64,000 nt of DNA, taken from the NCBI RefSeq assembly GCF_050389775.1, contig NZ_CP177144.1:2356001-2420000 (forward strand), in the 5' to 3' direction. The notes under the pieces are model-generated. The model ran no database searches and was not told the DNA's origin. It saw only the letters and a program-made list of their open reading frames with translations. The position numbers and the translations under genes were made by a program. Position 1 is the stretch's first letter. Each line of letters opens with the position of its first letter. Below, piece by piece: positions 36,225 to 45,870 of this stretch. This stretch comes from Marinibacterium sp050389775 (lineage in GTDB: Bacteria; Pseudomonadota; Alphaproteobacteria; Rhodobacterales; Rhodobacteraceae).

Positions 36225-37928
36225 TCAGATGACGTCGAAGTAATCGTAAAGCACGGTCGGATCGCTCACGCCCAGCAGCGTTAGGTGTATGTCGAACCCG
36301 CTGCTGGTGTGATAATCCATCACCGTGTTGCCATCTTCGACAACGGCGTAGTTCACCATCCAGGAGACCGAACTCAGACCCCGGAAGAGGACCATTTCAT
36401 TGTCCCAGTCGGTAATCACGGCCGTCAGCTCGCCCGGAATGCCGCGGAACTGGAATATGTCGGTGCCTTCGCCGCCACTCATCAGGATATTGGTCGCCCG
36501 GTCGGTCACAAGAAGGTCGTCACCACCTTCGCCGTATAGTTCGACGTATTCCGTGGAATAGCCTGTCTTGAACAGCCGGTCGTTGCCATCCCCTCCGTAC
36601 AGGAGGTCATGCCCCTGACTGGTTTCCAGCCGGTCGTTGCCGACGCCGCCATGGAGGATATCGTCGCCCTTGCCGCCGTCCATCGTGTCGGAGCCTGCAT
36701 TTCCATGCAGGATGTCGTTGCCGATGCCGCCTTCCAGCGTGTCGTTGCCTTGCCCGCCCTGGAGGACATCGTCGCCGTCCTCGCCGCGCAGGATATCGTT
36801 GCCGGCCTGGCCGTGCAGGGCGTCGTCGCCAGTGCCACCATAGAGCAGATCCAGCCCGCCTCCGCCGAACAGGGCGTCGGACCCCTTGTCGCCATAGAGA
36901 TAATCGTGGCCAGCCTGGCCGTCGAGGTGGTCGCTGTCATTGCCGCCGTACAGGTAGTCGCGATCGCCGCCGCCAAAGAGCATGTCTTGGCCGGAGGCCC
37001 CATGCAGCTGGTCGGCGCCGGATTGGCCGTAAAGCGTATCGTTGCCCGCGCCGCCGTGCAGGACATCGCCGTCGTCGCCGCCGACAAGCTGGTCGGCGCC
37101 GTTGCCGCCATAGAGCAGGTCGCTGCCCGCATCACCGGTCAGCACGTCGTCGCCGTCGCCCCCGCGCAGGTCGTCATCGCCCGCCCGGCCGCGCAGGTAA
37201 TCGTTGCCCGTGCCGCCGAGCAGCCGGTTGTCGGCGTCATCGCCGAACAGGGCGTCGTCATGGGCCGTGCCGGCCAGTCCCTCGATCCGCAGGAACGTGT
37301 CACCGGCCACGTCGGCGCTGCTGTTGGCCGGGTTGGCCAGGTCGGCCTTCACGCCGCTGGTCCGGTCGGTAAAGCTGGCCAGGTCGACGCCCGCGCCGCC
37401 ATCCAGAACATCCGCGCCGGCCCCGCCGCGCAGCACGTCGTCGCCGTCGCCGCCAAAGAGGAAATCGTCGCCGGCCCGGCCGGTCAGCAGGTCGTTGCCG
37501 CCCAACCCGCTGATGAAATCGGCAAAGCTGTTGCCGGTCAGCCGGTCGTCGCCATCCAGCAGGAACATGCCTTCGGACACGGTGGCCAGCACGCCGGCCG
37601 AGATGTCCGGCGCGGGATAGGGATAGTTGGCCAGGGAGAGCGTCAGGTCGAGATCGCTCACGTGGATCGCCGTTTCGGCCGATGCCGTTTCATAGGTCAC
37701 CTGGTCGAGCGTGACCGTCGTGGCATCGGCCAGGCCCAGGGCGCTGGCGGCCACGATGGTCGTGTGGCCGGAGATGGCAAAGCGAAAGAGCGTGTCCTCG
37801 CCGTCCAGCGTGTCGAGCGTCAGCGTCGTGTCGAGCGGGGCGGGAAACAGGGGCTGGGTGACGCCATCGGCATCTTCATAGATGACAAGGCCCGTGCCCA
37901 GGGCATCGGTGGCGGTAATCGTGACCAT
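36225..37928 (-). CDS. Large RTX calcium-binding repeat protein (N-domain type 2, paralogue 1)
   Basis: A 567-residue acidic protein. An N-terminal domain of about 110 residues (TLFRFAISGHTTIVAASALG, VTYETA) is shared with the upstream RTX protein at 38372. About 18 rows of GGxGxDxLx nonapeptides follow (roughly 125-450), forming a calcium-dependent beta-roll, then a C-terminal segment with GGEGTDIFQFRGIPGELTAVITDWD. No Sec signal is present, consistent with type I secretion. No enzymatic motif is visible; it may be a surface or matrix protein. Confidence 0.85.
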   Translation of the reverse strand: MVTITATDALGTGLVIYEDADGVTQPLFPAPLDTTLTLDTLDGEDTLFRFAISGHTTIVAASALGLADATTVTLDQVTYETASAETAIHVSDLDLTLSLANYPYPAPDISAGVLATVSEGMFLLDGDDRLTGNSFADFISGLGGNDLLTGRAGDDFLFGGDGDDVLRGGAGADVLDGGAGVDLASFTDRTSGVKADLANPANSSADVAGDTFLRIEGLAGTAHDDALFGDDADNRLLGGTGNDYLRGRAGDDDLRGGDGDDVLTGDAGSDLLYGGNGADQLVGGDDGDVLHGGAGNDTLYGQSGADQLHGASGQDMLFGGGDRDYLYGGNDSDHLDGQAGHDYLYGDKGSDALFGGGGLDLLYGGTGDDALHGQAGNDILRGEDGDDVLQGGQGNDTLEGGIGNDILHGNAGSDTMDGGKGDDILHGGVGNDRLETSQGHDLLYGGDGNDRLFKTGYSTEYVELYGEGGDDLLVTDRATNILMSGGEGTDIFQFRGIPGELTAVITDWDNEMVLFRGLSSVSWMVNYAVVEDGNTVMDYHTSSGFDIHLTLLGVSDPTVLYDYFDVI

Positions 37929-38065
37929 TGGGGGAAAACTCCTGGATATTCTTCCCCTTGGCTATCAAGGCCTTGAGGTCAGACAAGGCCCGAGGGGTCG
38001 GTTCGGACCCCCCGGATCGGGGTCGGGCAGGGGCAGGAGAGCCGGAGGTCGGGCAGGGGCAGGCA

Positions 38066-38211
38066 GGCGCCCGTTTGCCGTGCCCGGGCGGGGGCGCGAT
38101 GGTCGGGCCGACAGGCGCCCGTTTGCCGTGCCCGGGCGGGACGCGCGATGGTCCGGCCGGCAAGCGTCCGTTTGCCGTCCCCGGGAAGGGGGCGCGATGG
38201 TCAGGCCGGCA
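38066..38211. repeat. Tandem array T2, three 48-49 bp units
   Basis: Units start at 38066, 38114 and 38163, each beginning with a form of GGCGCCCGTTTGCCGTGCCC and ending near GCGATGGTCNGGCCGGCA; a fourth degraded unit starts at 38212. The first two are about 90% identical. The array lies in the 443-bp gap between the two large RTX genes, where I see nothing else. Confidence 0.8.
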
Positions 38212-38371
38212 AGGGCGCGCGGTGCCCGGACGAGGGCGCGCTGTGGGCGGGCAGGGCCTGGACGCTGCCCGCACGTCTCCAACAGGCCGGGGCCGATGCA
38301 CGGCCCGGCGCACTGTCCGGGCCGGGATGGGCGGGCGGGGGCATGGGCGGCCCGGGCGGGCCGCAGCCCGG

Positions 38372-40210
38372 TCAGACGATGGCCAGGTAATCCGCCACGA
38401 GGTCCAGGTCGGTCACGCCTTCGAGGGTCAGCGTGGCGGTGCCGAAATAGGTGTCGCCGAAATCGAAAATGATGTCGTCGCCTTCGACCCGGGCCAGCGC
38501 CAGCAGGTCGTCCACCGTGGCCCCCATCGGGTCGGAGTAGTAATCGTAGCCCGGAATCAGGTACATGTCGACCTTGATCGTGTCGGCATCCCAGTCGGTG
38601 ATGGTCAGGTCGAAGTCATAATAGGCATAGATGTTGTAGATATCGGCCCCGGCGCCGCCTGTCATCACACCCGTGCCGGCCCAGATCAGGAACGTGTCCG
38701 TGCCTTCGCCCCCCATTGCCGTGACCAGATCGTCGGTCGAAAAGGTGTCGATCTGGATGTGATCGTCGCCAATGCCTGCATCTATCGTTGCGTTGCCGCC
38801 CCAGGCATAGAACCGGTCGTCGCCGTCTTCGCCGTACATCTCGAAATAGTCGTCGGTATTGCCCCAGCTGTAGAAGGTGTCGTTGCCCTCTCCGCCCCAC
38901 ATCTCGTTGCTGCCGTCGTAATCCTCGAGCGTGTCGTTGCCCGCGCCGCCATAAAGGATGTCGTCGCCGTTGCCGCCATAGAGATAGTCATTGCCGCCCT
39001 CGCCATAGAGCACGTCCTCGCCGCTGTCGCCGTCGAGCCAGTCGTTGCCTGCGCCGCCGTAGAGCATGTCGTTGCCGCTGCCACTGGACAGGTCGTCATT
39101 GCCGGCGCCCCCGTCCATGAACATGTCGTCCTCGGCGTTCCACAGGTAAAAATCATCGCTGAATGCACTGCCCAGGATGGATTCCACGCCGCGCATTGTC
39201 GCCGAGCTGTAGTAGGACGAGAAATAGATACCGGCCTGGGAGCCGCTGAAATCCACCGTGTCATAGCCCGCGCCGCCGTCGATCAGCGTGTCGTCGGCGT
39301 CACCGACGATCATGTCGTCGCCGTCGCCGCCACGAATGCGGTCGGCCCCGGTGCCGCCGTCGAGAATGTCGTTGCCCGCGCCGCCGTCCAGCGTGTCTTC
39401 GCCCACGTCGCCCATCAGCGTGTCATCGCCCGCGCCGCCCTTGAGCAGGTCGTTGCCGCCCTTGCCCGACAGCGTGTCGTTGCCCCCGCCGCCGAAGAAG
39501 GTGTTGTCGGCATTGGTGCCGCTGAGCCAGTCGTCGAACCCCGTGGCCGCGATGTTCTCGATGCTGACCAGCACGTCGCCCAGGGCGTCGCCGGTATTGG
39601 CCGTCTTGCCCGACAGGTCGATGGTGAGCCCGGCCTCGGACGAGGTGTAGCTGGCCGTGTCGTTGCCCTCGCCGCCGTCCATCAGGTCGGCTCCGGCGCC
39701 GCCCTTGAGCAGGTCGTCGCCCTCGTCGCCGTACAGCATGTCGTCGCCGCCCCGGCCCGACAGCGTGTCGTTGCCCGTCGAGCCGCGCAGGTAATCGGCA
39801 AAGCCGTTGCCCACGATCTGGTCATCGCCCAGGAGCGACACCCGCCCCGCGCCCACAAAGCCCGCCACGACGGTGCTCAGGTCGATGGTGACCCCGGGCG
39901 GCAGGCCCTCGGTCGAATAGGTGATGCCCACGTCCTTGAAGGTGACCAGCGGATTGCCCAGGGAATCCTCGTAGGTGACTTCGAGGATTTCCACCGATGT
40001 CGCGGTCTCGCGCGTGACCACCGAGGCCGCCACGATGGTCGGATGGCCGGTCAGGAAGAACCGGTAGAGCGTGGTGCCGTCGTCCCAGTCGGTGACCAGG
40101 TTCTCGACCGCATCCAGCGGCGGCACAAAGATCGGCACGGCCGCGCCGAAGGGGTCGGTATAGAATGTCAGCCCGTCGGCCAGCCCGTCATATGCCCTGA
40201 TCTTTGCCAT
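38372..40210 (-). CDS. Large RTX calcium-binding repeat protein (N-domain type 2, paralogue 2)
   Basis: A 612-residue acidic protein with the same plan as its downstream neighbour: an N-terminal domain (TLYRFFLTGHPTIVAASVV, EVTYED), then RTX nonapeptides in two blocks (about 125-300 and 350-480) such as GGAGNDILDGGTGADRIRGG, and a C-terminal segment with GGEGTDTFLIWAG and LTITDWDADTIKVDMYLI. The start is one of two adjacent ATGs (40213 or 40210); the second has the better spacing to GGGAGG. No Sec signal is seen. Type I secretion is inferred. The repeat number differs from paralogue 1. Confidence 0.85.
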   Translation of the reverse strand: MAKIRAYDGLADGLTFYTDPFGAAVPIFVPPLDAVENLVTDWDDGTTLYRFFLTGHPTIVAASVVTRETATSVEILEVTYEDSLGNPLVTFKDVGITYSTEGLPPGVTIDLSTVVAGFVGAGRVSLLGDDQIVGNGFADYLRGSTGNDTLSGRGGDDMLYGDEGDDLLKGGAGADLMDGGEGNDTASYTSSEAGLTIDLSGKTANTGDALGDVLVSIENIAATGFDDWLSGTNADNTFFGGGGNDTLSGKGGNDLLKGGAGDDTLMGDVGEDTLDGGAGNDILDGGTGADRIRGGDGDDMIVGDADDTLIDGGAGYDTVDFSGSQAGIYFSSYYSSATMRGVESILGSAFSDDFYLWNAEDDMFMDGGAGNDDLSSGSGNDMLYGGAGNDWLDGDSGEDVLYGEGGNDYLYGGNGDDILYGGAGNDTLEDYDGSNEMWGGEGNDTFYSWGNTDDYFEMYGEDGDDRFYAWGGNATIDAGIGDDHIQIDTFSTDDLVTAMGGEGTDTFLIWAGTGVMTGGAGADIYNIYAYYDFDLTITDWDADTIKVDMYLIPGYDYYSDPMGATVDDLLALARVEGDDIIFDFGDTYFGTATLTLEGVTDLDLVADYLAIV

Positions 40211-40780
40211 CATGTCCTCCCCGGGCGTTTCGCCCGTCAATGAATTGCGGCGCCCGTGGGGCACCCCGAATGCGCGAAAGGAAATTCGCCTGTCCCTATC
40301 GGGGGTAAATTACCACGGAATGGGGGATTGGGAATTGCCATTATTGAGAAATTCTCATGACGGTTGAATTCATCGGGGAAATCCCGCGATGAATTGGCCG
40401 GGGAATTGCCCGCAAGATCGGGCCGCGCGATGTGTCCCGGGCCGCGCGGCAATCGCTGGCGGGCCATGGCCTGGACAATGGAAGGACAGGGCGTGCCGGG
40501 TGGGCGGCGCAAGAGCCGAGGGCGGCACCGTGCAATGGTGGGGGACGGGCGGGGCCGGGGCAAGGCGGGAGCCTTAACCTGCGCGGGTTGCGAGGGCCGG
40601 CGGTGGCCGGGCCAAAGCCGGACCCGAGGCCGCGTGTCGGGGCGGGCAGGAGCAAGGAACAGGCCAAGAGAACGGGCCGGGGGGAGGCACCGCGGGCGCA
40701 GACCGGGGGCACGGTCAATCGGCAGCGGTGTCATCGCAAGCGCCGGTCGCGGGCCCGAAGACAACACCCGTGCGCCGGGC
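40211..40780. other. Gene-free gap between the RTX gene and the second TRAP operon
   Basis: The first 150 bp are comparatively AT-rich (around 40300-40380) and probably hold the promoter of the RTX gene at 38372. The rest is GC-rich without a believable gene or defined repeat. The terminator of the TRAP operon closes it on the right. Confidence 0.4.
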
Positions 40781-40818
40781 AAAGAAAAACCGGGGCGCGC
40801 CGGTCTGGCGCGCCCCGG
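40781..40818 (-). terminator. Rho-independent terminator of the second TRAP operon
   Basis: On the minus strand CCGGGGCGCGCC and GGCGCGCCCCGG form a twelve-pair stem around a five-base loop, followed by TTTTTCTTT, 28 bp after the permease stop. This is the strongest terminator in the window. Confidence 0.92.
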
Positions 40819-40845
40819 TCGGGGTTTCGTGGGTCTTGCCGGCGA

Positions 40846-43503
40846 TCAGAAGTTCAGCGACAGATCCCGGTGATGGGCGTTGCAGCTGGCCAGGAACAGC
40901 GCCTGGTCGCGGCTGAGGCTGGGCTGCTGGCGGGCGCCGATGGTCTCGGCGATACCGTCCAGATAGGCCGTCAGGCCGGGCACGAGGGCTTCGGCCGCCG
41001 GCGCGCGCCAGCTGGCCTGTTCCTCGTATTCGGCCATGGCCTCGCGCCATTCCTCCATCGCGTCATCCCGCCGGTCGCGCCGGATGTCACGCCGGGCGCT
41101 GGACAGCGGCGAGGCGATCGCGCTGGCCCCGGCCACGGCGTTGACCGCGCTGCCGACCTCCTGCAGGGCCGCCTCGGCCGTGTCGGTGTCACCGTTGAGG
41201 ATGATCTCTTCCAACCCGCGCAGCTGGTCTTCCAGCGCGGCAAAGGCCGCGTTGTCGGCCAGCACGGCCAGCACTTCGTTGACCGGCTCGACCGACCCGT
41301 CGGCCGCCCGGCGGTAGGTGTTGCGCGCCTGCTGTTCGGCCTTGGTCAGCGCGTTGAACGTGGCATAGGTCTCGGCCCATTCGGCCGGGATCGTTGCCTC
41401 GATCTCGTCTGCCTCGCCCTGCAGCACGGCCGCTTCGGCCTCCAGCTCGGCCCGGCGTTCGGCCTCGGCCTCGCTGTTCATGTAGCGCGCGCGCTGCAAC
41501 AGCTCGTCCGCATGGCTGCGCCGGTCGCGCACCTGCTTCTGGATGCCCCGCACCTCGCTCAGCAACGGCCGGAACGCGGGCGCCGCCGCATTGACCGCCG
41601 CATCAGCCGCCACGATCTCGTCCATCTGGTCGATGGCCGTGGAGGCGTCGTCGAAGGCATCGCCGAGATCACCGGCCAGCGACCGGGGCAGGACCTCGAG
41701 ATCCAGCGCCTGGGCCTGGGCGATGGTCGCGCGCAGCCCCTCTTCGCCGGTCTGCAGCTTGTCCCAGACATAGTCTTCCAGGCAGAGCTGCAGCTTGGGA
41801 TTGCGCGGCGGCGGCGCGGTTTCCGACAGCAGGCTGACGCGGTTGGGCAGGTAGTTCACCAGCGATGGCGTGTAGCCGACGATGGCCAGCGCGGCCAGCT
41901 GCAGGCCGATGAAGGCGATGACCCCCTTGTAGATCGAGGTCGTCTTGACCTCGGGCGGGGCAACGCCGCGCAGGTAGAACAGGGCAAAGCCGAAGGGTGG
42001 GGTCAGGAAGGAGGTCTGGATGTTCAGACCGATCATGACACCCAGCCAGACGGCCGTGATGTTCGCCTGCGGATCGGCCAGCAGGATCGGCGCCACGATG
42101 GGCACGACGACCACGGCGATCTCGATGAAGTCCAGGAAGAAGCCCAGGACAAAGATCACGGCCATGACGATGACGAATTGCGACCAGAACCCGCCCGGCA
42201 GCGAGTTGAGGAACTCGCGCACCAGCTCTTCGCCCCCGAAGGCACGGAAGGCGGCGGTCAGCATGGCCGCGCCGAGCAGGATGATGAAGACCAGCGAGGT
42301 GGTCTTGGCCGTTTCGATCATGACCTCGTGCATCGTGTTCTCGATGCGCAAGACCCGCGCACCTGACCAGATCAGGGCGATGACCAGCAGGATTGTGGCC
42401 AGGGCCCCGATCCAGATGCCGGTCATGTCGCCGCCCGAGCTGATCACGCCCTTGATGTTCATGTCGTAGGCCGACAGGGCAAAGGCGATCAGGCCCAGGG
42501 CCACGGCGCCGATCAGGGCAGGGATGAACAGCCCCGGCGTGTCCTGGTCGGGCAGGCGGTAGCCGGCCATGATCAGGGCGCCGGCGGCACCGATGGCGCC
42601 TGCCTGGTTGACCGTGGCGATGCCCGCGATGATCGAGCCCAGCACCAGGAAGATCAGGGCCAGCGGCGGGATCAGGGTCAGGGCGACCTCGGCCCAGAAC
42701 CGGCCGTCGCGCACGCCTTCATAGGGCACGGCGGGGGCCAGTTTCGGACGCAGGATGGCAAAGATCAGGATGAAGGCCATGTAGATCAGCACCAGCACGA
42801 TGCCCGGCACGAAGGCGCCCAGGAACATCTCGCCCGCGCTGGTCGAGGTCACGTCGAAGACCGAAGGCATCGACAATTCGCCGGTGGCTTCCTTGTGCAG
42901 GGCCTTGCGCATGGTCGAGGCCTGGTCGGTGGCCGAGGCCAGCTGGTCGGCCAGGATGATCAGCACGATCGAGGGCGGGATGATCTGGCCCAGGGTGCCC
43001 GACGCGGCGATGGTGCCGGTGGCCAGGGGCTGGGAATAGCCGTTGCGCAGCATGGCCGGCAGCGAGATCAGGCCCATGGCCACGACCGTTGCGCCGACGA
43101 TGCCCGTCGTGGCGGCCAGCAGGGCACCCACGAAGACAACCGAGATGCCCAGGCCGCCCGGCACCGGGCCGAAGAGCCGGGCCATGGTGACCAGAAGGTC
43201 TTCGGCGATCTTGGACCGCTGCAGCATGATGCCCATGAAGATGAAGAGCGGGATGGCAATCAGCGTATCCCTCTCGACCTCCCAATAGACCCCTCGCAGG
43301 TTGGTCACCCCGGCGGTCAGCCATTGCTGCGGCCCGCCCGAATGGAAATAGGCATCCGCGTCGCCGGCAAAGTAATGCCCCGACACGGCGGCCAGGGTGA
43401 TGGTGATGATCGCCGCACCGGGCAGGGCGAAGGCCACGGGAAACCCCGAACCCAGCGCGCCGGCCATGATGACGATCAGCAGGAGAAGAAAGAAAAGTTC
43501 CAT
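40846..43503 (-). CDS. TRAP large permease (TakM/DctM type) with C-terminal coiled-coil domain
   Basis: The 885-residue protein begins with a full DctM permease (about 1-560): IPLFIFMGIMLQRSKIAEDL, TTGIVGATVVAMGLISLPAM, SGTLGQIIPPSIVLIILADQ and LNIQTSFLTPPFGFALFYL. A further 320 residues follow that DctM proteins lack. This tail is soluble and strongly helical: Ala/Glu-rich heptads (AEAERRAELEAEAAVLQGEAD), SAVNAVAGASAIASPLSSAR, and a final CNAHHRDLSLNF. The frame is uninterrupted and the terminator follows the tail, so the extension is real. The role of the tail is unknown. The gene is last in an operon with TRAP small subunit and binding protein. Confidence 0.92.
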   Translation of the reverse strand: MELFFLLLLIVIMAGALGSGFPVAFALPGAAIITITLAAVSGHYFAGDADAYFHSGGPQQWLTAGVTNLRGVYWEVERDTLIAIPLFIFMGIMLQRSKIAEDLLVTMARLFGPVPGGLGISVVFVGALLAATTGIVGATVVAMGLISLPAMLRNGYSQPLATGTIAASGTLGQIIPPSIVLIILADQLASATDQASTMRKALHKEATGELSMPSVFDVTSTSAGEMFLGAFVPGIVLVLIYMAFILIFAILRPKLAPAVPYEGVRDGRFWAEVALTLIPPLALIFLVLGSIIAGIATVNQAGAIGAAGALIMAGYRLPDQDTPGLFIPALIGAVALGLIAFALSAYDMNIKGVISSGGDMTGIWIGALATILLVIALIWSGARVLRIENTMHEVMIETAKTTSLVFIILLGAAMLTAAFRAFGGEELVREFLNSLPGGFWSQFVIVMAVIFVLGFFLDFIEIAVVVVPIVAPILLADPQANITAVWLGVMIGLNIQTSFLTPPFGFALFYLRGVAPPEVKTTSIYKGVIAFIGLQLAALAIVGYTPSLVNYLPNRVSLLSETAPPPRNPKLQLCLEDYVWDKLQTGEEGLRATIAQAQALDLEVLPRSLAGDLGDAFDDASTAIDQMDEIVAADAAVNAAAPAFRPLLSEVRGIQKQVRDRRSHADELLQRARYMNSEAEAERRAELEAEAAVLQGEADEIEATIPAEWAETYATFNALTKAEQQARNTYRRAADGSVEPVNEVLAVLADNAAFAALEDQLRGLEEIILNGDTDTAEAALQEVGSAVNAVAGASAIASPLSSARRDIRRDRRDDAMEEWREAMAEYEEQASWRAPAAEALVPGLTAYLDGIAETIGARQQPSLSRDQALFLASCNAHHRDLSLNF

Positions 43504-43524
43504 GTATCTGCCCCGAATCTGGCC

Positions 43525-44523
43525 CTAGTGCGCCGCGCCGATGTGGTCCTTGTGCCCGGGTTCGTCGCGCTTGTCGGCGACGGCCTCGAACAGGTAGGCC
43601 ACGAACTGGATCAGCATGGTGACGGCGAAGATGCCCAGGAAGGCGGCCATCTGGTACTTGACGTACATGCCGGCCGTCGAGGCCTGGCTGATCTCGAAAT
43701 TGCGCACGGGCGCGTTGATGATGGCCTGCGGCGAGCCCATGCCCATGATCAGCACGCACCAGCAGGTGACCATGCCGAACAGGATCGCGCCCACGGCATT
43801 GACCTTGCCCTTGGTCCGCCGCGAGAACCCGGCATACAGCACGTCGACCCGCACGTGGCCTTCCTCGAGCAGGGTATAGGCCGAGGCAAAGAGGAAGAGC
43901 GCGGCATACCAATAGCGCACGAGGTCGCCCATCAGCGCCTGTTCATAGGAAAAGACGAAGCGCGAGATGACGATCAGCAGCTCGGCGCCGACGATCATCA
44001 GCGCCAGCCACTGAAAGCCCAGCGTGCGCGTGAACAGCGCCACGACAAAGCCGGCCACGATCAGCGGGCCGTGGATCGTCGGGGCCAGGAACTGCACCCG
44101 GTTGAACTCGCGGGCCAGGTCTTCGGGCAGGAAGGTGCCGAACAGGCTTTCGATCCTGAGGAAGGCAATCGCCGCGTCGACCAGGCCGACGAAGAGCACG
44201 GCGAAGAAACAGGCCCGGATCAGGTAGGCATTGAAGGCCGTGATCGTGCGGGCGTCCCAGCGCAGCGCGGTATTGCCCGAATGCCAGACCCAGACCACCG
44301 CCCCGGCCAGGGCCAGGATGTAGAGACCGAGCACGACAAAGACCTTGGGATCGGCCCCGCCCGCGGCGATCGCGCCGAGACCGGGAAAGCCGTACCAGGA
44401 TACCAGGACGTTGTTGATCAGGAAGGCGGCCAGCATGAAGAGCGTGGCCCAGCCGAAGAAGCGGACGACCGGCGCGGGCTGGCCGAAAGGCTGTACGGCG
44501 TCCGGGTCAGAAAGGGTACTCAC
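43525..44523 (-). CDS. TRAP small permease (TakQ/DctQ type), enlarged
   Basis: A 332-residue membrane subunit, about twice the usual DctQ size, starting with GTG at 44523. Extra hydrophobic segments (FFGWATLFMLAAFLINNVLV, VFVVLGLYILALAGAVVWVW, AYLIRACFFAVLFVGLVDA) precede the canonical DctQ part, which includes SYEQALMGDLVRYWYAALFLFAS and EEGHVRVDVLYAGFSRRTKG. Such large small-subunits are typical of TRAP systems for 2-oxo acids and related compounds. It lies 21 bp before the large permease gene. Confidence 0.9.
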   Translation of the reverse strand: MSTLSDPDAVQPFGQPAPVVRFFGWATLFMLAAFLINNVLVSWYGFPGLGAIAAGGADPKVFVVLGLYILALAGAVVWVWHSGNTALRWDARTITAFNAYLIRACFFAVLFVGLVDAAIAFLRIESLFGTFLPEDLAREFNRVQFLAPTIHGPLIVAGFVVALFTRTLGFQWLALMIVGAELLIVISRFVFSYEQALMGDLVRYWYAALFLFASAYTLLEEGHVRVDVLYAGFSRRTKGKVNAVGAILFGMVTCWCVLIMGMGSPQAIINAPVRNFEISQASTAGMYVKYQMAAFLGIFAVTMLIQFVAYLFEAVADKRDEPGHKDHIGAAH

Positions 44524-44733
44524 AGCATTCCCCCGATTATGTTCTTGTTGCTGTTAGTGGTTCGCTGTCCGACAGGCCCGGGACGCGGCCCCGTGTAGAG
44601 GGTGAGGCCGAAAAGCACGCCCGATGCCGGACCGGTGCCGGCCCGACCGGACCCCGCGATGACCACGCCCCCGGACCGGTCGCAAGAACGGGCGGGGGCG
44701 CCGCGATGATCCTGGCCGGACCAGAATGGACAA

Positions 44734-44760
44734 GGGAGCCGACCTCGCGACCGGCTCCCG
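44734..44760 (-). terminator. Intercistronic hairpin between binding protein and permease genes
   Basis: GGGAGCC and GGCTCCC stem on the minus strand, 22 bp after the binding protein stop and without a T-run on that strand. It has the same position as the dctP-dctQ hairpin at 21488 and may likewise keep the binding protein transcript in excess. Confidence 0.55.
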
Positions 44761-44781
44761 CTTTTCATGGCCGCATCCGGC

Positions 44782-45870
44782 TCAGTCGAGGCCGAGCACG
44801 CGGTTGCGCTGGTTGACGAAGGACACTTCGAACTGGGCCATCATGCCGCCGGCGCTCTGGATGAAGTCGGCGTAGCTGTCGTTGACCTTGGCCGCCATTT
44901 CCGAATGGTCGCGCACTTCCTCGACCACCTCTTCCGAGGCCTCGCCAAAGGCATCCCAGACGTCGTCGTTGAAGGATTTGACCTCGACACCGTGCTCGTC
45001 GATCAGACGTTGCAGGTAGACGCCGTTCAGGGCCACGGTCTCTTCGTATTGCGCAGCGTTCTCTTCCATCGCGGCGGCGGTGATCACGGCCTTTTCGTAA
45101 TCGGTCAGGCTGCCCCACCAGGACGCGTTCATGCCAAGCGCCAGGGCCGAGCCCGGCTCGTGCATGCCGGCGGTATAGTAGAACTTGGCCGCCTCGTAGA
45201 ACTTCATGAAATAGTCGTTGTAGGGGCCGACCCATTCGGTGGCCTCGATGGCGCCCGACACGAGGTTTTCATAGATCTGGCCGCCCGGCAGCGACACGGT
45301 CGACGCGCCCAGCTTGGACATCACGTTGCCGCCCAGGCCCGGGATCCGCATCTTCAGGCCCTGCAGGTCGTCGGGGCTGTTGATTTCCTTGTTGAACCAG
45401 CCACCCGCTTGCGTGCCGGTGTTGCCGGCCAGCAGGCCCTTGACGCCGAACTCGGAGCCCAGCTCGTCCCACAGCTCTTGCCCGCCGCCGAACTTGACCC
45501 AGGCGTTCTGTTCGGCCGTGGTCATGCCGAAGGGCACGGCGGTGAAATAGGCGTAAGCCGGGTGCTTGCCGACCCAGTAGTAATCGGCGCCGATGTAGCC
45601 CTGGCTGTTGCCGCTGGCCACTTCGTCAAAGCTGTCGAAGGCCCCGACGCGTTCGCCGGCGGCGAAGTATTCGGTCTGGATGGCCCCGTTGGAAATCTCG
45701 GTGATGCGCGATGCCAGCCGTTGGGCCGACAGGCCCAGGCCGGGGAAGTCGCGCGGCCAGGTCGACACGATGGTCATGGTCTTTGCGTTCTGGGCGTTGA
45801 CCATCGGTGCGGCCAGTACGGTGCCGGTTCCGGCCAGTGCCGCACCTGCAAGGAATTTACGACGTTCCAT
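44782..45870 (-). CDS. TRAP transporter solute-binding protein, TakP family (2-oxo acid type)
   Basis: A 362-residue periplasmic receptor. The signal peptide MERRKFLAGAALAGTGTVLA has a twin-arginine start, so export may use the Tat route. The mature part shows TakP-family marks: GNTGTQAGGWFNKEIN, LKMRIPGLGGNVMSKLG and EATEWVGPYNDYFMKF, the last holding the ligand-contacting Glu-Trp pair. Rhodobacter sphaeroides TakP binds 2-oxo acids, so pyruvate or a similar compound is a reasonable guess. The RBS is GGAGGAGAG. It is the first gene of the operon. Confidence 0.92.
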   Translation of the reverse strand: MERRKFLAGAALAGTGTVLAAPMVNAQNAKTMTIVSTWPRDFPGLGLSAQRLASRITEISNGAIQTEYFAAGERVGAFDSFDEVASGNSQGYIGADYYWVGKHPAYAYFTAVPFGMTTAEQNAWVKFGGGQELWDELGSEFGVKGLLAGNTGTQAGGWFNKEINSPDDLQGLKMRIPGLGGNVMSKLGASTVSLPGGQIYENLVSGAIEATEWVGPYNDYFMKFYEAAKFYYTAGMHEPGSALALGMNASWWGSLTDYEKAVITAAAMEENAAQYEETVALNGVYLQRLIDEHGVEVKSFNDDVWDAFGEASEEVVEEVRDHSEMAAKVNDSYADFIQSAGGMMAQFEVSFVNQRNRVLGLD

